From Callipepla californica brunnescens (taxonomy: Eukaryota > Chordata > Aves > Galliformes > Odontophoridae), in contig JALIRH010000074.1 of NCBI GenBank assembly GCA_023055505.1, positions 1,459,001 to 1,523,000 of the forward strand: a stretch of DNA of 64,000 bases. The letters are read 5' to 3'. This document shows positions 13,601 to 26,800 of this stretch, in pieces. The notes beneath the pieces were generated by a model that was given only the letters and a program-made list of their open reading frames with translations, had not been told where the DNA came from and ran no database searches. The translations under genes were made by a program, and so were the position numbers. Position 1 is the first letter of the stretch. Each line of letters starts with the position of its first letter.

Positions 13601-16035
13601 GAGTTAACATCCTAATGGTGGGCCGTTACCAACCGTGTGGAGGCCAGAATGTCTCTATGGCTCTGAATAAAGAGAATTTTTTCATTAGGAACTCATGTGT
13701 GATATTAACATTGAACTAAGTCATTCTGTTCCATAATGGAGAATGCTCAAGATATTTCCTTTTGATTAAAATAATGAATGTGATCAGAAGAAAAGAAATG
13801 TGAAAAAGAAATACTGTTCTGCTCATATACAGCAGTGTCTGGGAGCAGTGTATCTAACTGGCAATTACTCTAATGGTGTTTAACAACTTGCTGAATAGAG
13901 TGGACCATTGCAAATTTGGACTATATTTAGTGGGCAGGAATATGTGAAATTGAGATTCAGTATGTTCACTAGGAGGATAAGAAATGAAAACAAGAGAAAA
14001 AGTTGAAAAGTGACTGTTGACAGACTTCAGAAATGAGTCTTGGAATATGTTGTAATGAGTAGCTGGATAAATGTGTTTGATCAATTGTCTAGGTGATGAG
14101 TTCTGTGTTGAATGTCATGGTTTCCAAATGAGCAATCTGGAAATGTAATCTTTAGGTCAAGGTGATGCCTGTGCAGGACAGCGTTCGCTCGCCAATAATA
14201 ACTGTCTTAAAATGTTTTTGATGAAAAAGAAAGATCTTCAAAAAACTTCAGCATGCCCAAGAGATTGTCTAGAATTCTCCTGAACACCTTTATCAGTAAT
14301 TTTTTACTAAGGAAGTTTGGAAAATACTCTATTGATACTGTGTGAGGTTGGATGACTTGGTCAGCTAAACAGAGGTTCCAGTTACACATATTCAACAGGT
14401 GATTTTTTTTTATTTTTTATTTTTTACCAGATAATCACAGAACTGCAGAATTAATAACATATGGAAACTTGTATTACTGATCTGTGCATTTGTTTGTTTC
14501 TTTTGGAAACAATTTGAGAATTATGGATGAAGAAGTAAAATACGATAGCACAGAGCATACCACCTAAGGCACCACTTTTAATTGTTCTGTTTAAGACACA
14601 AATGATACTTGACTTGTATTATTATCTTGCCGAGCTTCTCAATTACTTCACATTAATAACCACGTCCCACAAAGAATTCTTTCTAGTTGTTCTACAATAA
14701 ACATGTCTTAGGTCACTGACTTCTTTCTGAAGGACATTCATGCTTTACAAATACCCACTGCAACTAGATTATCTCCTCACTTCAACATTCAGTCACTGTT
14801 TTAAGACTACAACACAATCAGTTTCATGGTGATATAGAGGTGTACATTTGATCTCAGCAAATTCTGTTTCTGATGGGGATATTATCTTAGGAAAAAAAAC
14901 AACACATTATTCAATCTTAGTTTTTAATTTGTGCATGTTTGGAGAGGAAGAAAATCATATGTGGTGTTTCATCCTGTTGATGCTAATCTTTCTCTTTAGT
15001 GCTCTATCTCCAACTTGCAGATGTGTGCTTTATTGCCCTGTTGGTCCTCTACAGCACAGAAAAAATGTTTTGGCAGTAGTGGAATATTTATTGTTTTAGA
15101 GACAAATACAATTAAATGTTCCATTTCCGATGAAGCATGGTCAGATATCGATATTGCATTAGCTAACATCTTAACATTGGAGAGACTTAATAAGATGCAG
15201 TATTACTCTCTCTAGGCTGTTTAATTAAACTAAACATTCGCTGTGTATTGTACATTGGTTTTCTGCCAAGGGAACGTAAATCTGTATCATATTAGTATCA
15301 CATACCAAATGTTGTTCTCCCCCAATTAGAGACTCTCTAGAAGAGCTGACACTGCTGTCACATGAACTGCTTTTGTAATACATTCAACTGCTGTGTAGCT
15401 CAGTATTCTCCAGTAGCCTAAGCAAGTTTTGTGTGCAGACCAGATGCATCTGGAGAGCTGCACATTGCATTCTACTGGCAAGAGTTGCTACAAGCAGAGA
15501 GGCAATCAAAGCATTTGCTTTTGGGATATTTTTTTTTCTGTTGGATACTACAAAGCAGAGTAAAACAAATTTCCATGTGTAAAGTAGGATTAGAAATTTG
15601 TGGTCTTTATAAACAGAAATAAACTGCATGGGAAATCCTGAAGAAAGTCTTATTTTACATAGTTTTGAGCCTGTCTTTGCTGCCAGAAAGAATACATCTG
15701 TGTACTGTAATGCACAGCCATGTAGTAATGCCTTAACAATCTTGCTTTGGAACTGGACAGTACATATTTTTATCAGTGGCACTGATCCTGTGGCAAAGCA
15801 AAGAATGATGCCTTAGCTTTATTTTGCACGTTATCCTGTGCTGCATAAATGTTCCAGCCTGCTCAGGACAGATAGAGAAATGTCTGTCAAAGTTCTGTAA
15901 GAAGGTGTGAATGGCTAAATGAATTAGTACAGTGTGTTTATCATGGCTCTCTGGCTCTGGCACCATGGATATATTTGAGCATAGTTGTACTAGATTTACA
16001 GAAAGCATAACCTACATACCATAGTTACGATTTAT

Positions 16036-16080
16036 CTCATGTTGTCTTGTCTTTTTATTTATTTTTTTTTCCCTTAACAG
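16036..16080 (+). promoter_or_regulatory. AGBL4: Splice acceptor with polypyrimidine tract before the zinc-ligand exon
   Basis: A run rich in T, including a block of ten T then ccc, leads to ttaacag at 16080. This is a strong U2-type 3' splice site and it fixes the exon start. The matching 5' splice site of this exon is tat|gtaagc at 16233/16234. Confidence 0.9.
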
Positions 16081-16233
16081 AAAATTAACCTGGAGTTCTA
16101 CATTGACATCCATGCCCACTCCACCATGATGAATGGCTTCATGTATGGGAATATCTTCGAAAATGAGGAAAGATTTCAGCGACAGGCTGTTTTCCCCAAG
16201 CTACTCTGTCAGAATGCTGAAGATTTCTCATAT
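16081..16233 (+). CDS. AGBL4: AGBL4 (CCP6) internal coding exon with the third zinc-ligand histidine
   Basis: This is an internal exon of cytosolic carboxypeptidase 6, an M14D zinc metallocarboxypeptidase that trims glutamates from polyglutamylated tubulin and other proteins in the cytosol and at centrioles or cilia. The 153 nt encode exactly 51 residues, from K-I-N-L-E-F-Y to D-F-S-Y, with no stop. The D-I-H-A-H-S motif has its first His at codon 16111-16113. By homology with M14 enzymes this is the third zinc ligand (His196 of carboxypeptidase A). The stretch S-T-M-M-N-G-F-M-Y-G-N is the CCP6 version. AGBL2/3, AGBL1 and AGTPBP1 instead have H-G-H-S-R-K, and AGBL5 has a different tail. The exon starts after a long pyrimidine tract ending in ttaacag and ends before the donor gtaagc. 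Both boundaries are phase 0. The paralogue choice comes from remembered family sequences. The upstream HxxE-bearing exon is not in the window. Confidence 0.96.
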
Positions 16234-18019
16234 GTAAGCAAAAGTTCTCATAAATAATTTTTGTGTGTGTCTAGTTTATTTCTGATGATACATTTCTTTT
16301 TTAATTGAACTGTGCTAATCTTATTTTAATATGAACATAGGGCTACTTAAAATTTTAGTCACGATTAGCCATAATCTTTCCTCTTACCTTCTCCCAAAGT
16401 GGTAAGTTGTGATCTCATTATTGTTATTAGATGTGTGAACAGGAGCAGGTTCTTCATCTCCCACATTATAACCTTTGGTTCTGATTTATGAGTACATTTA
16501 AATTTTATCGGAAGATATTTTTGATCAAATGGATCGGGTTTATTGTTTCAGTGTTTCAATTACATTGCACTGACAAACTTTTGACTTGTATACTTTAAAT
16601 AATGGAATAATATCAAGCAGAGGTTAAAAAAAAAAAAACTTGACAGAAAAGGTTAGAGAATTTTCTGTTGCAAGTCATGACAAGGGTTATTTATGCTTTT
16701 AAAATTATTTGATCCTACTATAAAATTTTTTTTCAAGAAAATCTGCAATCATTCAGTGTATGTTTTGTCACTTAGAAGAAAGTTTGTGTGTAGTTATCCC
16801 TGAGTATTTGAAATAGATGGTAAACTCATGTAAGTGAGGTGGTAAAGGATATGTATCTCTGGAGTGAGCTTCAAATAGAGGGAAAAGATCTTTATCCAGC
16901 ACTTGTTGCAGTTGCTCTGGAGAAGCTGGTGGATATAGGGCAACTTTCAGTCATCAGGAGGAAGGCCTGTGGGTGACATTTGGCACGCTATGTTAGGAAC
17001 AAGCTCATTTTAAAATCACTTTGGATTCTTGCACCAAGCGGGGAGGAGTGGAAGAACCTACGTTCTGGGTCCTGTTTTTACATCTGTTATGTTCTTACCC
17101 ACTTTTGTTACCCACTCAGTCTCTGCTATCTCCTTCTTGCTTATACTTTCATACTCCTGTTACAGAGAAGCATGAGTCTCCTGCAGCTGGGCATAGTGCC
17201 TGCCTCCTCTGCAGAGACATCTCAAGCAGCCTGTGATAGAAGTGAAGGAGGGTCTTTCCACGTGTTTAGCTCTAGAGAAACAAAATCTAGCATGACAGAG
17301 AAGTAGTTGAATCTGCACAGCAAAATATACCACAGTTGGGAAAAAGACTATTTCCATCACTGTGGGCTTTCTCTCTCTTACTGTAGGAGACTGTGTTCCT
17401 CTTAGCTGAAGTCACAGTGGGAAAATCTTTGAGAAAATGATGTAGGAAATGGAAGCCAGTAGCTAAACAAACAGAACAATCTCTACCCTTTGACTCCCAA
17501 ACTCCTTTCTGTAGAAACCAGCCATCAGACATCCATGCTGGCATCTAGAGCATCAGAGTTTGACTTTGGTGTTGCTTACACTCAGAGCACTGAGCTTTCA
17601 ACCCACATTCTACTGATCTCTTGAGACTAGAAGCTTTTCCCCTGCCACCCAGTCAAGCCATTCTTCTTAGAACAGCTGAGGGGATAAAGGTGTTGAAAAA
17701 GGAGTCAGTAACCGTGTCCCATGTCTGGGAAGCAAGATGAGTGGATATTACTGCTCTAAGTGGGAAAGCTTCTCTTCTCTTGTTTTCAACTGCACCCATA
17801 AGGGTTATGTGACTAGTTAGAAATATTAAGGATGAATATTGCCGCTGGAACGAAAGGAAAAGAATCCAGAGCTTCCTCTGTTTTCTAAAAGGAGGGAAAG
17901 AAAAGTGTTGAAGATTAAAAATAGTGTATGTAAATATGCCCTATTGACTGCTCAAAGGGAAGGGGGGAAGTGCATCGTTAACATTACCAGGCGGGTGTTT
18001 GAAAGTGTGGGAATGGACC

Positions 18020-18340
18020 ACTGTTGTTACTAATTAATTTTCCAAAGCTTCAGGAGGTCTCATTTACATTGTATGCTGCTGCGGCCATTTGTTGGGATTA
18101 TAATACTTCAACAGCAGCACTTCAAGTGAAAACTGGCGGCTGCATGAAGTGTTGTCCATAATTGACTAGCTCCATGTCTTGACACAGCACAGAGACAATG
18201 TTCCATTATGTTATCCATTGACAGTATCATTGAAAAGATTACTCTCCTTAAAGCATCTGTCAACCTTGATTGATTTACAAGGGACAAAGAACTGAAAAGG
18301 TTTGAAGTGCGGGTACAATTTTTGCCACCGTTTAGCATAC
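18020..18340. promoter_or_regulatory. Candidate conserved noncoding element
   Basis: This is a non-repetitive stretch with many homeodomain- and SOX/HMG-like words (cattaattttcc-type at the left edge, ccatttgttgggattataat, tcattgaaaagattact, ttgattgatttaca) and no coding frame or repeat signature. The texture is that of vertebrate developmental enhancers. This is an inference from composition only. Confidence 0.25.
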
Positions 18341-18679
18341 ATAATGGTTCTCCTTTGATGTCAAAAGCTCATCTTCTATTAATAATGCAGAGGGCTTTTG
18401 AATGCAGGCTACTTGTATGGAGTTCCACACTAATAACCTACTTGCTGTGAAATGGGATTCACTTTGGAGAAGCAGTCATTTGTCTGGGTTTTACATGTTC
18501 AGAATGAATCCCAACTCAAAGGGATTTCTTTCAGTGCTCTGCATGATTGCAGCTGAGCCCGGCACGGTTTAGGAGAAGCAGGCAAATCCTAGCCTGCTCT
18601 TCCAGCTGAGAATCTGGCAGAAATCACGCAGCCAGATGCAAAGGAGCATGAACAACAAGCCTAGATGATGCGAACAAAT

Positions 18680-18820
18680 GCCTTGTGCCATTTTGTGGCA
18701 ACCTTCTATTAATATACTTTAGGGTGCATTTCATGCCTGGACTGCTTTCTTCACCTGTCATTTCCAATAGGCCTTCTATTTTAATGACAGCATGCAGGGG
18801 AGATTGGTGATTAAAACAGG
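18680..18820. promoter_or_regulatory. Candidate conserved noncoding element
   Basis: The stretch contains ccttctattaatatacttta, an E-box with a MEIS/TGIF-like site in cacctgtcatttcc, and ttttaatgacagcatgc, without repeat or coding features. It lies 350 nt after a similar stretch at 18020-18340 and may be one regulatory block with it. Composition-based inference. Confidence 0.25.
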
Positions 18821-19603
18821 ACGGATAAGGGATGTGTGTCTACGTGTTGCTGTAGAACCAAAGGCAAGTCACATAACATCTCTGTACTCTATCTGCTGAG
18901 CAGAACACTTAACCTCACAGTACGCTGCAGGGCTGACTGTGGTTTGAAGGTAGAAGTTGTGAAGAGTCAGAAATTCTTTATTTGTATGTGGCTCCAGAAA
19001 CTGAGGCCTGCCTTTGGTTTGGCTGTCAGTGTGAGAAGGGAAAAGTGAATGAAAGAAGAGTTAGGAAGGCTTGCTCTCAAGTACATGAGAGAGATGCTTG
19101 GGAAGCTGTCTCGGGGAAAGGACAATTCTGGAAGTAAAACATTTTATGATTTCAAGGTTTAGGAAGGCTATTTTTAAACACTGGGGAATAAATATAATCT
19201 CTATGAAAACTCAAACAGTGAGAGCTGACAAGCTTTTCTGAAAGGCTGACTCACTAGGTTTTCAGAAGCAGCTGTTGACACCACGTTGGAGTGCATTACA
19301 CATCAGCCACAGCTAGGAGTTGTTGCAGTATTTGGAGGGGTGTTCTTCATTTGACCTTTCTTGTTCTGGAGTGGATTAGTCATAACAACCAGATACAAGC
19401 ACTTGAACGTTTCAAGAACCTGCTAGTCTTTGGGGTGGCTAATTGTGACCTTCGTGACAGTATGAGAGGAGACCATCTGTTCAGCCTCGTTCATTTAAAA
19501 GAAACAACCGCAGCCATTCATGGATGGCTTTGTCATTTTGTAAAGATTGCTTTTCTTCACAGTGAATTGAAAAGGACTAGCTAGAAGTACTTGGCTTAAT
19601 CTT

Positions 19604-19650
19604 GTGTTTGTTTGTTTGTTGTTTGGTTTTTGGTGTTTGTTGTTGTTATT
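19604..19650. repeat. GTTT/GTT simple sequence
   Basis: The sequence is an imperfect series of gttt and gtt units (gtttgtttgtttgttgtttgg and on to ttgttgttgttatt). Shorter GTT series occur near 20151-20165, 29375-29392 and 58111-58132. Confidence 0.75.
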
Positions 19651-21469
19651 GGGTATTTTTTTTTCCTTTTGACTCAAAACTGGTGCTACTTGGGACACCT
19701 TTGAGTTCTTGTTTCATTTTCTTGCTTTCAACCTTCCAGCGGAGCCTTTGAAATACTTTTTGTCGTCCTCTTTTGCGTGCTGTGGCTTGCCCAAGGCCCC
19801 AGTAGTGACTTAGGATCCCTTTATGTTGGACATTGAGTAACCCTACAGAGAAAGTCCGCATACTCCAAAAGCTTCCAGTCATGTCAGAAAATAAAAAAAT
19901 AGCAGGTAGAAAGGCACTTGCTTGGGGAAATCAGAGAATAAGACCCACATCTGCCACGCGCCATTGTCTCTGTCAGGAGTTCACTTTAGCCTTCTGCATG
20001 GTTTAAGGATGCTGTGCACTCAGTACTAAAATCTCTGCGCAAGGACCCACCCAATTTCCAGTGTCATAACATAGTGACCTAAAACATTTTTGAGAGTGTC
20101 ATTATCTCAGCGAGATGAAACAAACATGGAATGGTCTGGCCCATTACTTTTTGTTGTTGTTGTTAAAGACAACTTTGTTGTTGTAATTCATTTGAGTTGT
20201 TTTAGCTTGGATGTCTAAATTTGAACGATCAAGTAAGGGATTTTAATCTATCTGTATTCTCTGCCGCTTTCCCTTTATCTACATCCTCTAGGTCTACTCT
20301 TCTCATTTCCACAGCACGCCCCTTACCGATCCAAATCTTCTTTGGGGAAGCATGTTCCTTTCAGCAAACCTCTATCTACCAGTGGCAGTCCTGACTAGCT
20401 GTTGTCACTTACCCTGGCTAGACATCTTCTTCTTAGTCTTGCAATCCATATTACTAATTCCAGTCCATTTGGGGCTGTCTCTGAAGGAAGTGCTAGCACA
20501 AGTGCCAGAGGGAGTAATAACAGCTGGTGAAACGTTGAAGGAACAAACTCAATAATCTGTTCTGAAATAAAGAAGAGCCAGTTTGTGTTGCATGTGACTG
20601 AGAGGGGAATGGGGGAGCAGTGAGCAGGTTTCTCAGACCTGGAATTCATCTTGAAGTCCAATCCAGACTCACTTCGGCTGCCATCTCCTAAATACTTTTC
20701 TGCTGTGCAGGCCAAAAAGACCTTTGTCCAAGAAATCATAAATAAGCTTCATTGTTGCATTCAGGTAGTTTTGTTAACATCATGAAAGCTTAACAGATCT
20801 CCTCAGAATCTCGTTAAACCTGGAGGACAAGAAATGATCCTACCTCCTTTTTTTATTATCTTGTAGCAAGGCATTTCCAGGAAGATGAATATAGCTTTAT
20901 TTACTTTATTGCCCCTCTGGGATGCGTTTCTGCTCGCTGCTTTGCTTCTTGGACAGTTTCTCCATACATTTATTATTTATTCTTGGTGGCTGGGTGAGGA
21001 GAGAGAGGAAACATTTGTCTGGTGGCGCAAGGAACAGGCTGTAAAGCCTGTTCTTTTCTGATCATGATAGATCTTGGCCTCACAAGACAGTCACAGCTAA
21101 ATGAAACTGCTCCATTACTGCTGAACCAGTCCACTCCTCTTTTTAATACAGAGGGATGAATTAATCTGTATTGAAAAGAAAAGGAAAAGTGTAAAGGTGT
21201 TAGAGTAAATCTTCTTTCTTGATATGTTGTATGTGCATGTAAGTTGGCAGATCCTTTTCCATCCCCACACAGACAGAAATTCTGGCTAGATGCAGAAGAA
21301 GTAATTTTTATAGTAATTTTGTAGCACATTTTCAACATTTTTGAGGAGTGATCATTATTTTTGCCTAATGCCAAGGTGTTGTGAACAGCTGACAGCCTCC
21401 TAGAATGGCACAAATGAAAGGAACTCCTTCACATTCAAATGCAAGACATCTCTCCTGAAGAGTGCTGCA

Positions 21470-21736
21470 AATTTAGGGCAAGAGGTAATGGCCTTAAGTT
21501 GCACCAGGGGAGATTCAGGTTGGATATTAGGAACAATTTCTTCTCAGGAAGTGCAGTGATGCACTGGCACAGGCTGCCCAGGGAGGTGGTGGGGTCACCA
21601 TCCCTGGAGGTGGTCAAGAACCACAGAGATCTGTCACTGAGAGACATGATCAATGAGCATGATGGGGATGGATTGGGGTTGGACTCGGTGATCTTAGAGG
21701 TCTTTTTCAGCCCTAATGATTCTATGATTTTGTGAA
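21470..21736 (+). mobile_element. CR1 LINE 3' end fragment
   Basis: The frame reads [21 protein letters not shown], then [15 protein letters not shown], which is the C-terminal end of CR1 ORF2. It is followed by the CR1 3' UTR (gttggactcggtgatcttag) and a tail attctatgattttgtgaa. The copy is 5'-truncated and the upstream edge is uncertain by about 30 nt. Confidence 0.93.
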
Positions 21737-23869
21737 ATTTCACTGCACTGGGACAAACTGTAGAGGGTGGAAACTGGGTCAAGAATTGGAAAACTGGACC
21801 CTTTCCAGGATCTCCTTCTGTGCATTATCACTTTAAGTATGTGATGTATTAACATGTAGAACAAAATTTGGTTCAGAGAAACTGCTTCTGGAGTAGTCAG
21901 AGAGTCCAGAAGGACCAGGTGTACTGTATACAACATTTCCTCAGGAAAGATTGTAATCTCCTGAGCTGGATAGACAAGGGAACAGAAGGTCTCTGCCACA
22001 CAACAAACCACTTTTTCTGCAGAGTATTCAAAGCAACTGCATGTGTGATGGTTTTATTTCCCTTTCTGCTTCTCATTGTCCTAAGTTTCTATCATTTGTA
22101 TAAATGATTATGAAAGCACTCCCAGGAGACTGCACACATGCTCATAAAACTATTGTAAAGAGAAACATTGCAGGCTGTTGCTAAAGGCTATTTTATTGTA
22201 TATTTTGTGGAAACGTCTCATTTTCTACTGACAAATAGGGAAAGTGAGAACTCCAGAGACACAAGTTATTTTCTAAATGGTGTGATTATTCTGTAGAGCT
22301 TAGACTAGAAAATGCCAGCTTTGGCATCTTTGGGGAAGAATGTGCTCTGGGAAGCAGAGGTTGCATTTAGTTTTTTATTTTTTATTAAAAAAAAATAATA
22401 AAAGGAAAAGGGAAGGAGAGAGGAAAGCAGATCTTTTTTTTTCATTATTACCAAGAAGCATGTGCAGATCCCTTACAAGTATCTATCTGCTCTGCCCTGT
22501 AGGGGTGCACTTTGGTGCCATACAGCTTGGGGAGGTGGGAGCTGTTTGTACAACCCATTTCAGTGCATGTGGATGGGTTCTGGGGAACGTTAAAACAGGC
22601 CGAATGCCCACATTGGTGCTGCCAATGGTAACTGGTCCAAGGTGCAGAGAGAAGCAGTGGAGCTGAATGCACAGCACTGTATGGAGCAGAGCACAGATTA
22701 CTATCTGGTTAATCTTCACAAGTGCGGCTCCTGCAGGTGAACAGCCAAAATCCTGAAACCCAGTTGGTTTTCTGTCTTGAAAAAAAAATAATTTGGTAGA
22801 TTTCATTTTGAGGCATAAACTGGAAGCCTGTAAAGCTCCTTCCTTCCAGTCCCTCTCTTAATGGCCATGCAAATGGGTGTTTTTTGTCAGCAAGCGCAAG
22901 CAGGTATGACTGAAAGAGACTTGGGAGGGATGGAGGGAGGATGTGGAATCCCTTCACAAACACTGGAGCGATAATGGAGACCCTGAAGGAGCAGATGTGT
23001 GTGTGGTGCTAGGCAGGTTATCTCTGTGGTACACACTACAGTGTGATGCTGATGCTGCTCCCAAGTAGTAAGAAGAAAAAATGTGCCAGGCAGTAGAGCT
23101 GGTGGAAACATTTTAGGGTTTGAGAATACTTGGTCTTAAGATTTGTGTTTCAGGCTTTTCTCTTCCACGTTCTTAGGAGTTCTTGGCAAACCACCACTTC
23201 AGATCTCCTCTGTACACCTTCTCTCAGACTTCTGCAAATTGAAATCTCTTTTTTTTCCAGTGCAGAGAATATTCTCTTATTAAACCCAAGCCTTGCTGAT
23301 CACCTCAGTGCTCTCTACCAAGCATAGAAGTTAAGAAACAAAAAAAACCTGTTAACTGTGGAACTGTCAGAAAGATGTAAGAAAACTCTTTCCACAAGAA
23401 TATCAACCCAAACTGGCAGTCCATAAAGGATCTGGAAAGCTTCCAAGTAAGGGGGATCCCTTTTTTGAAATGATCCTTAACTTTTCAAAATTTCCTCTTC
23501 CCAGATTTCAGCAGTCACGACTGATTCTGAGATGAAATGCATTTCTGTCTTGTGCATCATAAACACAGCAAAGCTGCAAGGTGAGATGAGTCAAGGAGCA
23601 ATTTTGATCTGTGTTCCTATTTCATCACAACTCTGCTTCCAGAATTATTATTCTTTACTTGCTGCCTCCTTCAGATCATCCTTCCATCTGCCTTTGGGTT
23701 TTTGGGTTTTGGGTGTTTTTCTTTTTTCTTAAATCCATCTACTTTTCAGATGCTATCTGCAGCTTCTTTGTAAAATAAATTGGAAGAGGGCTGCCTGATA
23801 GCAGCCTCCTGAATGCCATTATTTCCACATCTCCAGACTCAGTTGGCATGGAGTTGATTGTCTATCACC

Positions 23870-23890
23870 AAAAAAAAAAAAAAAAAAAAA
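23870..23890 (+). repeat. A21 homopolymer
   Basis: There is a run of 21 A followed by ccaaaccaccc. The upstream 100 nt show no recognisable retrotransposon body, so it is annotated as simple sequence only. Confidence 0.9.
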
Positions 23891-26800
23891 CCAAACCACC
23901 CACTAACACGTATGCTTTCCAGTATATTAAGAGAGTTAATGGATCTGGTAAGAGATGGGTGTGAGGAGAGAGTTAAGTTGGCTTTAGAAGTGAGAAGTTT
24001 CTTCATTGCTTCTGAAGAAGTAAAGAGATCAGTTTTGCTGGTAAGATAGTTCGATGAGCTAACAGCTGTGAGAGTGGCAGGCTCAAAGCAGGGTCTGCTG
24101 GCCACGCCATGGAAGTAATTAGCTCTATCCATATGGGAAAAGTAAGCTGCCAGTTGCACCCCTTATAGCACCCTGTGGACGAGCTAACAGAAGAGTTGCA
24201 ATTGGTAACTGAACTATTTACAGTCTTCTGTGGCAAAGATTTCAAAGTCAGTGCATTTCTGTGCTCCCTTTCTAACTTCCACAGACTTCAATAAAGCATT
24301 CTAGAAAATAGGAGTGAGTGAGTTATAGCTGGTAGTGTGAAACTCTTCATTGAGATAGATTTGACACCATCTGGGCTCCAGTCTATTTCCCAATGGCATG
24401 TCTATTCTTCCTTGATGGCAAGTATGTCATTCCTTTTTTCTAGAGCACTAACTACTAACTTTTATATTATCGCCTTTTTTTTTTTTTTTTTGCTACACTG
24501 GGTCAGCGAGTTGAGGGCTTATAGAGGTCAGATCTGCTTTAGAAATAAAGTTTGCTCTTCAGCTAGGAGAGCAGAATCAACAGAGAACTGTGGTGTGATT
24601 GTAAGAGTCCTGCTTACACTTGGCCACTGCTTGTGCCTGTGTGAAGAGCATGAAGCAATTTGTATGCGTAATCCCAGTTTATCCCAGTAGGTAAAGTGCT
24701 TACTGCTCAGCTTCAAAATATGCAAAAGGGGTGGAGGGCTTTTATGTTTTGTTTCGCTTCAAGGAAGAGATAGTTTCAGTTGTGAAATAATGCTTGTTTC
24801 CCAGATGGAAATGGCATAAGGTGACCCAGCATATTTTTACTTATGTGTTGTAATATGAAACCATTCTTTAATTATGGATCCTCTTAGTTTTATGTCTCTG
24901 CTCTCCTGCAGGGAGGATTTCTGACAAGATTATCTGACTTCTGTGAGCACACACCTGAACATGCTGCATCCTTTTGTGGGAGAGTTACTGGACCTATGTC
25001 AGCTATCAGACATGTGGAAGGATCTCCTTACTCTGAGTTTGCAGATACTCTCCTTGAAAAGACAAGTGATCTTTGGGAAAGCATCTGCATACACACTCAA
25101 GTTTTTAGAACTCTATGCACTTTGCTTCTTCTTTCCGTGGGCACATAAAGCAATCAATAGTTTTTCAGTAGATGTGAACAGCTGATAAGATGTATCTGTT
25201 GGATTAGAGGAACCCCCTAGACCTTGTTAAATCAGAAACTCATCTTTTTCAATCTGTTAAAGCCTGTGACCAGATTTCTGTCTGGTTGATGATTTCTCTC
25301 CTAATTCATTTTCTGAGTCATCTTGTACTTTGTATTTTCCTTTCTTGCTGGGTTAGAGAAACACCTCAAGATTGATCGTAAATGATGTGCAGTCTATAGC
25401 TTGGTTCCCATGCTAGGAGCCTGGTGAGGTCTGACTGTGGTAATGCCTCGATCCTTTTTCTCCCTAATGTGTTGAGCAATTTCAGAAGAAAACAAAGATT
25501 CATTCCCCAATAGCTCTTATATAAGAGAACAACAGTTTTTGTACCGTGTCCCTTTCCCCTGCCACCAATGAAAGGTAGAACTGATGTTGCCATCCATCAC
25601 CAGCTTGACACTGAGCCTGAATGGTGTTTCAGTCCTCCGACATCTCTTTTCCCGCAAAACAGTGAACCCAGATTTACTGGATTTGCCTCCTGTTTTTCCA
25701 CTTGTGCAACCCAAGGCTTTCTGATGCTATAGCAGGACAAATCCCCTGTGAGACCATATAGTCACTGAGCAGAACCACTCGGCATACATCAGGAAGCCAA
25801 AGGATGGACTTGGGAATTTTCAGCCTCAGATACAGAATTTTGCTGTTTTCCTTCTTTGTCTTTTAGAGCCCCTCTTGTACTTCAATATGGATATACAGAA
25901 ATAGTCAATAAACTGCCTGCCCTTACTTAGTGAATATAGACTGCTATGGGCATTAATTCTCTAGTTCCTAGCAGGACAGCAGAGCAGCACCCAGAAACTA
26001 AGGATATCCTTTAGCAGTATGGCAGCTGTCCAAGCTGCTGAATTCACTGTCCATCTCTTTGTGGTCGAGTGTTCTTACCAGCCAAGATTGCCTGGATACA
26101 GGGATTCTAGCACACTGAAGTCTGACCGAGGGCCAAGATTTTTTTTACTGGAGACTACTCCAGTAAAGAATTTGCATGAAAATTTTTTTATGTGTTTCCT
26201 TCCTATGCATCTTTTTGCCACAATTGTCCAATTGGTTTACAAATTTCTTTGTACTGCCTGGATGAGCGTTGCTGTTCCCAGTGGGAAAATGAGTCATACA
26301 GAAAGGGTTCAGCAGAGCATGGGGAAGAGGGAATGAGATCTGGTAGGGAGGCCTGGGAAATCTGCCACAAATTCCTGAGATGCAGAGAGTGATTCAGTAC
26401 ACCTTGAGGCTCCCAACTTTGTAAGATCCAGGTGCCATTTTCTGGTGTGTTTCTTCTCAACAGAATGTGAGAGAATCCTTCATTCTTCCTCCTCCACTCC
26501 TTTAGCACTGAACTATCATTACTTGGCTCTTCCTAACCCTGAAGTTAGCTAATTATTTGTGCACTGAATTTTCTTACACAAACTAGGAGGCAGAGTCCTT
26601 CTGTGAGCTTTAATGTATCTGTGTGTTTTAATAATGAATTACTGTTGATTTTATACAAATATCTCTATTTAAGAACTTCAAAGTCTTTGGTGTTTTTCTT
26701 CCCCAACCCTGCCTTCTCTGATTTTGTACTTTTTGCTGCTGCTGTTGTTGACACTCCCATGCGATTCAGCCTCAGAGAAATAAATATTTGTTTAGCTGTT

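Larger units (their letters stand above)
1..16080 (+). other. AGBL4: Partial AGBL4 intron upstream of the zinc-ligand exon
   Basis: I found no recognisable CCP6 exon here. The expected preceding motifs (N-P-D-G and D-L-N-R-H-W) were looked for by eye and not seen, so the upstream exon should lie before the window. Contents: unremarkable AT-rich DNA at 1-1500, a splice-flanked ORF at 1514-1609, nothing notable at 1700-4300, a minus-strand CR1 end at 4331-4418, and ordinary intron at 4420-8660 with a short AATA repeat near 5050. Ancient SINE-like scraps lie at 8670-8720 and 9800-9965, and a deleted CR1 at 9995-10686. From 10690 to 16035 it is unremarkable, with T-rich stretches near 14402-14425. 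ORFs of 60-175 codons in this interval match nothing I know. Confidence 0.85.

Noticed and set aside
23820..23890. A21 run taken as the poly(A) tail of a processed pseudogene.
   Set aside because: No reading frame, AATAAA at the right distance or gene-like sequence is visible just upstream.
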